NCBI GenBank assembly: GCA_025350365.1
Contig: JANXXY010000138.1
Span: 1-8,942 of the forward strand
Source of the DNA: Bacteroidales bacterium
Lineage (GTDB): Bacteria; Bacteroidota; Bacteroidia; Bacteroidales; JAAUTT01
Reading direction: 5' to 3'
Length of the DNA stretch: 8,942 nucleotides
Shown here: one piece after another, positions 1-5,655 of the stretch
How the letters are laid out: the number at the start of each line of letters is the position of its first letter
Numbering within the stretch: the first letter of the stretch is position 1
Notes under the pieces: generated by a model
What the model was told of the DNA's origin: nothing
Seen by the model: the letters and a program-made list of their open reading frames with translations, nothing else
Database searches by the model: none
Position numbers and translations under genes: made by a program

Positions 1-15
1 TCAAAAATAATTATT

Positions 16-765
16 TTAATTACTTACCAGAGAAACAATGCGTCTGATTTCCTCCGAATCAGTAACGGAGATGGCATATTCGGGTATGTCATGGTCATCA
101 CCCATGCTTACCTTCGGGTTTTTATATTTCATCCGACTTGGAATGTCCTTTTTCCCGGTCATATGATATTCCCTGGCGTTTGTAGCCATAGCGATATCTT
201 TAATATTGCTGCTTGAAATTCCTCCTCCGGGCATAACAGATAACCGATTTCCTGCTTTTTTCACCAACTTGTCGATTAGTGATAGATTATCAGTAACTTT
301 GTCCCTCTGTCCTGACGTTAAGAGTCTGTCAACACCAAGCTCAATTAGTGCAGAAAGAGCAACAAAAGGTTCATTTGCCATATCAAATGCTCTGTGAAAG
401 GTGACACTCATGGGTCTGGCAACCTGAATCAATTCACTTGTCCGGTCTTTATCTATATTACCATCCTCGTCCAAAATACCAATGACCACTCCATCAATAC
501 CGAGGTTTTTACAAACCTCTATGTCACGTTTCATAATATCAAATTCCAAATCGTTATACAGAAAATCTCCGCCTCTCGGCCGAATTAAAACGTTAAGTTT
601 GATAGATAACAGTTTACGTGCAATTTCAATCGAAGCGAAACCGGGGGTAGTTCCACCTTCAATGAGATTACTGCACAATTCAACGCGTTGAGCTCCGCCT
701 TGCTGCGCCGCTAAAGCAGATTCAACGGAATTAGCACATACTTCTATTATTATCTTTTGTTTCAT
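16..765 (-). CDS. cutC: CutC family protein (annotated as copper homeostasis protein)
   Basis: This is a complete 249-residue CutC-family TIM-barrel protein, close to the usual family length, predicted cytoplasmic with no signal peptide. Visible family motifs in order are IEVC (residues 7-10), VELCSNLIEGGTTPG (28-42), IRPRGGDF (61-68), GVVIGIL (92-98), TFHRAFD (122-128), RLLTSGQ (147-153), MPGGGI (178-183) and EYHMTGK (199-205). By eye, C10 and C31 line up with the two cysteines proposed as Cu(I) ligands in human CutC. CutC was linked to copper tolerance in E. coli, but its biochemical reaction is not settled. The start at 765 is the first ATG of the conserved N-terminus, preceded by an A/T-rich stretch and no clear Shine-Dalgarno. 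It starts 40 bases after the ROK regulator stop on the same strand, so the two are probably co-transcribed; that context suggests a sugar-related role as much as a metal one. The family call is firm; the function is not. Confidence 0.93.
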   Translation of the reverse strand: MKQKIIIEVCANSVESALAAQQGGAQRVELCSNLIEGGTTPGFASIEIARKLLSIKLNVLIRPRGGDFLYNDLEFDIMKRDIEVCKNLGIDGVVIGILDEDGNIDKDRTSELIQVARPMSVTFHRAFDMANEPFVALSALIELGVDRLLTSGQRDKVTDNLSLIDKLVKKAGNRLSVMPGGGISSSNIKDIAMATNAREYHMTGKKDIPSRMKYKNPKVSMGDDHDIPEYAISVTDSEEIRRIVSLVSN

Positions 766-805
766 ATTATTTTATGGTTTGATATAAATCTAAAGTGTTC
801 ATGTT

Positions 806-2041
806 TTACTTCACTTTTTCAACGAAAATATTATCGAATACCATGGCAACGGCTCCAAGCAATCCGCCGTTTTCATCGAGTTTTGACACAACAATTCTGG
901 TATTTTCCTGTATAAGAGGAATGCAGTATTTATTAAGCGCTTGTTGAATAGGTATTGTTAAAAATTGATTGGCTTTTGCCATATTTCCGCCTAAAACAAT
1001 CAATTCGGGATTAAATAAATGCATCAGAATTGCTATTCCTTTTCCAAGCTTATAACCTATAATTGAGAGAATTTGAACTGAGTACTGATCACCCATATTG
1101 GCTGCTTTTACAACCATTTCGGCTTCTATTTTATCAAGATCATCATTGACCATTCCTTGCAGTGACGATATTTTCCCATTTCTTATTCCTTCTTTGGCAA
1201 GTTTTGCCACTACCAATGCTGAAGTTTCGGTTTCAAGACATCCCTGTTTGCCGCAGGAACAGATAATTTCGCTATCCACAATGGGGATATGGCTAAACTC
1301 GCCGGCTAAACCAGCATGACCACGATAAAGATGACCGTTTAATATCAATCCTAAACCAACACCCCAACTCATTTTTAACACTAACGCATTTTTAACTCCC
1401 TTTGCTAATCCGAATTTATTTTCTGCAATGGCTAATACGCTGGCATCATTTTCAATAAAAACAGGCATGCCAAATTCTTCCTCTATTAATGTTCGAAAAG
1501 GTTTTTCGTTACCAAAGTTTAAAAATGTAAAATTTACACCAAGTTGCGTATTCACGAATCCAGGCATACTTAAGCCTATTCCCAGAATTTTAGATGTATC
1601 TATAGTGGATATCTCTATTAATGAATGGATTTCAGAAACGAGAATATCGAAAGTACTTCTCTCATTATTGAGGCGAAGATGAAATGTTTTAATGGGTGTT
1701 ACGTTGATGTTATGCATATTAAATATGGCCATCTTAGTATAGTACTGGTCCATATCAATACTCAAAATATATCCGAAATCAGGTACCAGCCCATATAGCA
1801 TTGGTTTTCTTCCACCGTTGGAATAACCTCGTCCCTTCATCTCAACAATACCTTCTTTAATTAACGAATTAAGGATGCTGGTAACGGAAGGCGGAGTCAT
1901 AAACAATTGGCGGCCCAAATCTAAATTAGACAAGGTTTGCTCATAGTAAAGTCTTGTAATTGTGTGCTTAACAGCAATTGCTTGTTTTATCTTTACATTT
2001 GAATTGTTATTGATAGCTTCATTTCTTAATCTGTCCAGCAT
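806..2041 (-). CDS. ROK family transcriptional regulator (NagC/Mlc/XylR type)
   Basis: This is a complete 411-residue sugar-responsive repressor-type protein. Residues about 20-85 form a MarR-like winged helix (TLSNLDLGRQLFMTPPSVTS, then a wing containing NGGRKP). Residues about 90-405 form the ROK fold. The ROK zinc site is intact: H251, C261, C263 and C268 in a CSCGKQGCLE motif. The catalytic-type aspartate of ROK kinases is present (D199 in ENDA), as are GIGLSMPG (154-161) and LGGNMAKA (350-357). The DxGGTK phosphate-binding motif is degenerate (DMDQYYTK, 96-103), so sugar binding without ATP-dependent phosphorylation is expected, as in other ROK repressors. The ATG at 2041 directly precedes the DNA-binding region. 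A long AT-rich promoter region lies upstream, and cutC follows 40 bases downstream, probably in one operon. The inducing sugar cannot be read from sequence; N-acetylglucosamine, mannose, glucose or xylose types are all possible. Confidence 0.92.
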   Translation of the reverse strand: MLDRLRNEAINNNSNVKIKQAIAVKHTITRLYYEQTLSNLDLGRQLFMTPPSVTSILNSLIKEGIVEMKGRGYSNGGRKPMLYGLVPDFGYILSIDMDQYYTKMAIFNMHNINVTPIKTFHLRLNNERSTFDILVSEIHSLIEISTIDTSKILGIGLSMPGFVNTQLGVNFTFLNFGNEKPFRTLIEEEFGMPVFIENDASVLAIAENKFGLAKGVKNALVLKMSWGVGLGLILNGHLYRGHAGLAGEFSHIPIVDSEIICSCGKQGCLETETSALVVAKLAKEGIRNGKISSLQGMVNDDLDKIEAEMVVKAANMGDQYSVQILSIIGYKLGKGIAILMHLFNPELIVLGGNMAKANQFLTIPIQQALNKYCIPLIQENTRIVVSKLDENGGLLGAVAMVFDNIFVEKVK

Positions 2042-2069
2042 ACTTTTGCTTTCGTAAAGAATATAAAAA

Positions 2070-2077
2070 CAAAAATA
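2070..2077 (-). promoter_or_regulatory. Candidate -7 promoter element for ROK-cutC
   Basis: Read on the minus strand this is TATTTTTG, an exact fit to the Bacteroidota -7 consensus TAnnTTTG, 29 bases upstream of the ROK start codon. No TTG lies at the usual 17-23 base spacing; the nearest one is only 11 bases away. In such AT-rich DNA a chance match is quite possible. Confidence 0.3.
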
Positions 2078-2101
2078 AAATTTTTTTACAAATTAAATTA
2101 C

Positions 2102-2120
2102 TTTTAAAATTATTTTAAAA
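2102..2120. promoter_or_regulatory. Twin TTTTAAAA palindromes, possible ROK operator
   Basis: Two identical 8-bp palindromes, TTTTAAAA, lie at 2102-2109 and 2113-2120, separated by TTA, so their centres are 11 bp apart, about one helical turn. They sit 61-79 bases upstream of the ROK start and 25-50 bases upstream of its candidate -7 element. ROK repressors commonly bind AT-rich inverted repeats and control their own genes, so this could be an operator. Low-complexity AT sequence makes chance occurrence possible. Confidence 0.22.
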
Positions 2121-2249
2121 ACTTTTTGATTAATTTATTAATAAGCGTTAGTTGTAAATATACCACAATAAGTTCATTTTTTAATTAGTTTATGACGCTA
2201 TAACTAAATGAAAATGATTGTTATATTGGGTTATGGATATAGATTGACA

Positions 2250-2354
2250 ATAAATTTACTAAATTTCATGGAGAAACTCCCTGATGAAGAATGTTGCCAG
2301 TTAAGGCACAAGGAAGGAAGAGACACTAATACTTCTTATGGCAGTAAACACTAA
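2250..2354 (+). pseudogene. Remnant of IS1595-family transposase N-terminus
   Basis: Translated on the plus strand, this segment reads NLLNFMEKLPDEECCQL followed by RHKEGRDTN and YGSKH, then TAA. IS1595-family transposases of Bacteroidota begin with a similar pattern: a short NL-x-x-F helix, a K/H-F-P-D-E-E-S-C segment, a K-E-x-R-D segment, then a zinc ribbon with CGSK/CGCK. The match covers about 30 residues with the same spacing, but the expected initiator ATG is ATA, the zinc-ribbon cysteine before GSK is tyrosine, and the frame stops at 2354. The remaining roughly 270 residues of a full transposase are absent or unrecognisable, and no inverted repeats or target duplications were found. 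It is opposite in orientation to every gene here. The family comparison is from memory, so the assignment is tentative. Confidence 0.42.
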
Positions 2355-2523
2355 ACATAATTCAATCTAAACTTGTGGTTTTGGAAAATCAAAGTCATTG
2401 TTTAATTGTCCGCCATGGACTCGATAATCATAGCCGGTCCATTAATTTGTTAAAAGACACGTACCACACGAACCATGAGAGAAAGGCATTTAATGTAATT
2501 GGAAAACATGGTTTATCAAAAAT

Positions 2524-3093
2524 CTATTCTATTTTCAATGGCGCCCCAACTACCTGCATTTCATTGTCAGCGAAAATTTGAGCGATTTCTTTGGCTGTAG
2601 GTTCATGATCCAATGAAGCCATGGTGACAAAAAATTCTTCCATCTTACCCGCCGGCTGAAAGGTTACAATCATTTTCCCTTTTTCACTCACTTGTGTCCA
2701 GGCATGGGCAACTTTCATTGGTAAAAAAATACTATCGCCTGCGCCCAGATGAAATTTATCTTCACCTATTTGAAAATAATATGCGCCTTCAACAACATAA
2801 AAAACTTCATCTTGCAAGTGATGAATATGCAACGGCGTTCCTTTTCCCTGTGATAACGAAATCTGCTCAAACATAGCAAAGCCTCCATCCGTATCACTGC
2901 CGGATATTTTCACATCCAGTATGTTAGCATTAACGCCTTTTAATTTAATATGACCATGTATGCGGCTTTGGCCAGCAATTACTTTAAACCCCTTGTCTGT
3001 TCTTGCCATTCTCATTTTATTTTGAGTGTATGCTGCTAATGGAATTGATACTACAGCGGTTAGAATTGTAATAATAAATTTATTTCTTTTCAT
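2524..3093 (-). CDS. Exported single-domain cupin protein
   Basis: This is a complete 189-residue protein with an N-terminal signal peptide: KRNK, then a hydrophobic stretch to about residue 21, with likely cleavage before Q24. The rest is one cupin beta-barrel. Cupin motif 1 is visible as G83...H89-I-H91...E96...G103, and motif 2 as G119...P125...H130, giving the usual three-His/one-Glu metal site (H89, H91, E96, H130). Single-domain cupins include quercetinase-like dioxygenases, isomerases and non-enzymatic sugar or metal binders; the metal residues suggest metal binding, probably enzymatic, but the substrate cannot be inferred. The start is the ATG that begins the signal peptide. It lies 145 bases downstream of the MBL-fold hydrolase, which is also exported, so the two may act on related compounds, though the gap and a possible terminator argue against tight coupling. 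Confidence 0.87.
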   Translation of the reverse strand: MKRNKFIITILTAVVSIPLAAYTQNKMRMARTDKGFKVIAGQSRIHGHIKLKGVNANILDVKISGSDTDGGFAMFEQISLSQGKGTPLHIHHLQDEVFYVVEGAYYFQIGEDKFHLGAGDSIFLPMKVAHAWTQVSEKGKMIVTFQPAGKMEEFFVTMASLDHEPTAKEIAQIFADNEMQVVGAPLKIE

Positions 3094-3186
3094 AGGTATT
3101 TATTTTTATGTTTTCTTCGTTTTTTAAAACTTAATCGGATTGTTTGAATAATACTTGTTATCATCCTATATATCAATAGAAAAGTG

Positions 3187-3204
3187 GGGTTTATTTATTA
3201 ACCC
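3187..3204 (-). terminator. Weak candidate terminator after the MBL-fold hydrolase gene
   Basis: An inverted repeat GGGTT / AACCC with an 8-base A/T loop lies 35-52 bases past the MBL gene stop. On the minus strand the hairpin is followed by CCACTTTTC, so there is only a short T run. The stem is just five pairs, so termination is uncertain. Confidence 0.28.
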
Positions 3205-3238
3205 ATGCCCTGTAAAATTTCCCGATTGATTCAACAAA

Positions 3239-4192
3239 TTATTTTTTCTGCCAGGCAATTACAGAAACAGAATCATCAATTGAAAAGCTCATTAAATCTT
3301 CACCTATAATTACCGGTCCTGAATAATTGGTTTTAGTTCGTTTTAATAACTCTTGTTCATTTCGTCCATAAAGTTTTGATATATGCGAATAAGCTGCAAG
3401 CTTTGGTTTCACAGCATTAAAGATTTTGCCCGCTTGTTCCGCTGTGGTATGATGAGCCCATACCCGATATTTAGGATCCGACTTACTTAACGTGTCAGGT
3501 GCAATTACTACTTCGTGTATTAACAAATCAGTTCCTTTTGCAAACTTGATTAAGTTTTCAGAATATCGCGTATCACCAGATAATATTACTGAATGCCCAT
3601 TGTATTCTACGCGAAATCCAAAAGCAGGAACAATTGGATAATGGTCTACTTTAAATGCAATTACTTTGACGCCATTTTTTTCATAAACCACTCCTTCTTC
3701 CATCTCCTTAACCAAAAATTTGCTGCCTTCCTCCGGCATTTTATCATCTTCAATCCGTATATTAATATCAAAAACAAAGGCCTTTTGTAAGTTTTTAATC
3801 ATTTCATCAGTGCCAGTGGGTCCAAATAATTTCATGGGTGTTGCTCTTTTTGATGTAAGCCATCCTGTAAGCCAAAGGTCAGGGAGCCCTACGATATGAT
3901 CTGAATGGAGATGTGTAAGAAAGATTGCATTTAACTTATCATAGGAAATATTAAGTTGACGTAATCTTTGTAAACAACCCCGTCCGGCATCAAAAAGCAA
4001 GTATTCGCTTCCAGCCTGAACAAGGATACTTGGTCCGAAGCGTTTCATAATGGGGAGAGGCGTGCCTGTACCAAGCAATGTGACTTTTATGGTAGCTGTA
4101 TTAACCTGCAAACTATCGTTGGTTGCTTTAATTTGTCCAAATGAAACCAAAACGAACAACGAAAGAATTGTAGTCAATGAAAGTCGTATCAT
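3239..4192 (-). CDS. Exported RNase Z-like metallo-beta-lactamase-fold hydrolase
   Basis: This is a complete 317-residue protein with an N-terminal signal peptide (hydrophobic residues about 3-18, likely cleavage SFG|Q20), so it should work outside the cytoplasm. The mature part has the full set of MBL-fold metal ligands: THLHSDH (H94, H96, D98, H99), H184, D207 in SGDTRY, and H270 in YSHIS. The IHE motif at 225-227 and HHTTAEQAG (247-255) are typical of the RNase Z/ElaC branch of the superfamily. Export makes tRNA 3' processing implausible; phosphodiesterase, arylsulfatase or other ester hydrolysis is more likely, but the substrate is unknown. The ATG at 4192 begins the signal peptide and is preceded by AAAAAATA rather than a Shine-Dalgarno. 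It has 283 bases of upstream non-coding sequence, so it probably has its own promoter. Confidence 0.88.
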   Translation of the reverse strand: MIRLSLTTILSLFVLVSFGQIKATNDSLQVNTATIKVTLLGTGTPLPIMKRFGPSILVQAGSEYLLFDAGRGCLQRLRQLNISYDKLNAIFLTHLHSDHIVGLPDLWLTGWLTSKRATPMKLFGPTGTDEMIKNLQKAFVFDINIRIEDDKMPEEGSKFLVKEMEEGVVYEKNGVKVIAFKVDHYPIVPAFGFRVEYNGHSVILSGDTRYSENLIKFAKGTDLLIHEVVIAPDTLSKSDPKYRVWAHHTTAEQAGKIFNAVKPKLAAYSHISKLYGRNEQELLKRTKTNYSGPVIIGEDLMSFSIDDSVSVIAWQKK

Positions 4193-4388
4193 TATTTTTT
4201 AAGTTAATGTTAAAATTAAAATAATTGTATATTTTGTTAAATACAACATAATAACCCTAAAGGCTTTATTAATAAACAACTCAAAAAAAATTATGTTCCT
4301 GGAGAATATGGCTGAACGATATTTCGCACTGCTATTTAGCATATTTTTAATTTGATATTTAGTTATTATAAAAGTGCAATTTATTTTC

Positions 4389-4410
4389 ATTCGCCAAAAG
4401 TGGCCGGAAT
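4389..4410 (-). terminator. Bulged hairpin downstream of the DUF4412-like gene
   Basis: On the minus strand ATTC, a CG bulge, GCCA, loop CTTT, TGGC and GAAT form an eight-pair stem with a two-base bulge, 66-87 bases past the DUF4412-like gene stop. It is the most GC-rich spot in this gap. No T run follows directly, so it may be an mRNA 3'-end structure rather than a true intrinsic terminator, or chance. Confidence 0.22.
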
Positions 4411-4475
4411 TTACCCTTAAACATTGAAATTCGGAGTATAATTTCTATAAATTGAATATCCAAACAGGATTATTC

Positions 4476-5339
4476 TTATTTTTCTTCCATTTCCTTTTGT
4501 ATCATTTCCTTCATGTTCATACCACTATAATTTTTAATAACATATCCTTCGGTGCTTTTATTGAACGTAATTTTCTCAATGCTAACAACTTTCATGCCTG
4601 AGCCACCTTTTCCTCCCGTCTCTGAAGCATCCATTTCTATCATCAGATAATTTTTCTGTATCATACCAATTCCAAGCATGTTGTTGGAATGAGATTGCTG
4701 CATGATAGATTTTGACTGAGCACCAGCCATGTTTCCCATCCCCATCCATAACATCATTTGGGGATCGAAATCCACTTTAGCATACCAAATGCTCATAGTA
4801 CCTGAACGCTTTTTGCCATTTTTATCCTGATTGACTTCTTTCGAATATTCATCGGCCGTATAACCAAAAACCTGCTTCGTTTTCCCTGTCTTAACAAAAT
4901 TGTTCAGTTCATTTGGTTTCTTTTTTTCGGAAACATTCTCATCTTTCTCGGAAAGAGACTTAGCAATGTCAGTGGCACTTTCACCTATGCCTTTCATCAG
5001 ACTTCGTATGTTCATAACTGTCAATACCTTTTGGCTTTTACCATGGTTTAGTTGTTCACTAAACGTAAGAACTGTTCCATCCTTGGTATTGACCATGAGC
5101 TCCATATCTTTTTTATCTTGACGGGAAGGCTGCATCCCGATAAATTCGGAATTTTTGGTAAAATAGTAAGTTATTGTTTCGGATGAATTCTTGTTTTCGT
5201 CATTTATTTGGTAAACCACTTTATAATCAAACTGAAAGGAAGAAGGCACCAAATATTCCTTTGTTTTGGCCATATCCTGTCCATTTGTTTTAGAAACCAA
5301 TAATGAAACAGATGCGATCATTAGAATTGTGTTTTTCAT
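4476..5339 (-). CDS. Exported methionine-rich DUF4412-like protein
   Basis: This is a complete 287-residue protein of unknown function. The N-terminus is a signal peptide (hydrophobic residues about 4-15, likely cleavage TNG|Q21), so it is probably periplasmic or surface-exposed. The mature part starts with a beta-rich segment (FQFDYKVVYQI, 35-45; ETITYYFTKNSEFIGM, 54-69) resembling DUF4412 proteins of Bacteroidota, which share a pattern of paired strands around a tyrosine/methionine-rich core; the family assignment is from pattern memory. Residues 130-142 form a charged, lysine/glutamate-rich linker. Residues 195-284 contain 15 methionines, several closely spaced (MMLWMGMGNM, 195-204). The ATG at 5339 begins the signal peptide and is preceded closely by GGAAAG. 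It is flanked by gaps of 316 and 283 bases and so is likely monocistronic. No catalytic motif was recognised. Confidence 0.8.
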   Translation of the reverse strand: MKNTILMIASVSLLVSKTNGQDMAKTKEYLVPSSFQFDYKVVYQINDENKNSSETITYYFTKNSEFIGMQPSRQDKKDMELMVNTKDGTVLTFSEQLNHGKSQKVLTVMNIRSLMKGIGESATDIAKSLSEKDENVSEKKKPNELNNFVKTGKTKQVFGYTADEYSKEVNQDKNGKKRSGTMSIWYAKVDFDPQMMLWMGMGNMAGAQSKSIMQQSHSNNMLGIGMIQKNYLMIEMDASETGGKGGSGMKVVSIEKITFNKSTEGYVIKNYSGMNMKEMIQKEMEEK

Positions 5340-5655
5340 AGCTTTCCAAATTTAGAATTATGTTATTTTTTTATGTTATTTTTTAAAAGCATCCATCAAG
5401 TTTGAGAAATGAAATTTGGCTGATGAAGCTTTCAATTATTATCCGGTCAAGCTCATTATCTTCAATAATGGCTCAATTGATCATGGACATTAAATTTATC
5501 TGTGAGTGATGAACTTAGACTTTAAAATTGAATAATGGTTAAACACTTTTGCGAGGAAAAAGTTAATTAATATAATATACATTTCTAACCGAATAAAAAG
5601 TGTATTATTCCATAGGAATGAATTTTTTTTATTCAGTTAACAAGGATAAAAAATA
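5340..5655. other. 316-base intergenic region between kinase and DUF4412-like gene
   Basis: No gene is supported here; the longest frames are about 28 codons and unlike known proteins. The right part (5591-5635) holds overlapping inverted repeats after the kinase gene. Next to the DUF4412-like start, CAAATTTA at 5347-5354 reads TAAATTTG on the minus strand, a consensus-like -7 element. It lies only 8 bases from the start codon and lacks a TTG at the right spacing, so I do not call it a promoter. The middle is AT-rich and otherwise featureless to me. Confidence 0.5.
5591..5635 (-). terminator. Overlapping inverted repeats after the histidine kinase gene
   Basis: Three inverted repeats overlap or abut 21-65 bases past the kinase stop: GAATAA/TTATTC (5591-5610, loop 8), ATTCC/GGAAT (5607-5619, loop 3) and TGAAT/ATTCA (5619-5635, loop 7 T on the plus strand). 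They share arms, so the transcript could fold in alternative ways. The position suits transcription termination or mRNA 3'-end protection, but the stems are short and AT-rich. Confidence 0.3.

Larger units (their letters stand above)
2042..2523. other. 482-base intergenic region with ROK promoter and IS fossil
   Basis: This gap separates the cupin stop from the ROK start. The part nearest ROK (about 2042-2200) is very AT-rich and holds the candidate promoter and twin palindromes. The part from about 2250 to 2354 resembles the start of an IS1595-type transposase on the plus strand. The stretch 2355-2523 has an open plus-strand frame beginning with GTG at 2375 and running into the antisense of the cupin gene; its translation is not recognisable and I do not call it a gene. 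No good intrinsic terminator was seen after the cupin gene. Confidence 0.6.

Noticed and set aside
206..691. Three overlapping plus-strand frames antisense to cutC
   Set aside because: They are shadows of a clearly conserved minus-strand gene and show no protein-like motifs.
806..2041. ROK protein as an active sugar kinase
   Set aside because: It carries an N-terminal winged helix and its DxGGTK phosphate-binding motif is replaced by DMDQYYTK, so a regulator is the better call.
2375..2581. A 68-codon plus-strand frame starting at GTG
   Set aside because: Its end runs antisense into the cupin coding region, and the translation matches no family I recognise. It could contain further eroded transposase sequence, but I could not align it convincingly.
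3239..4192. Calling the MBL-fold protein ribonuclease Z (rnz)
   Set aside because: The motifs fit that branch, but the clear signal peptide places it outside the cytoplasm, away from tRNA.
4199..4390. A 63-codon minus-strand frame ending 6 bases before the MBL hydrolase start
   Set aside because: The translation is a low-complexity string of I, L, K, N and F typical of AT-rich non-coding DNA, with no recognisable motif. The region more likely holds the promoter and leader of the MBL gene.
5347..5354. TAAATTTG on the minus strand as a promoter for the DUF4412-like gene
   Set aside because: It fits the -7 consensus but lies only 8 bases before the start codon, with no TTG at a workable spacing.
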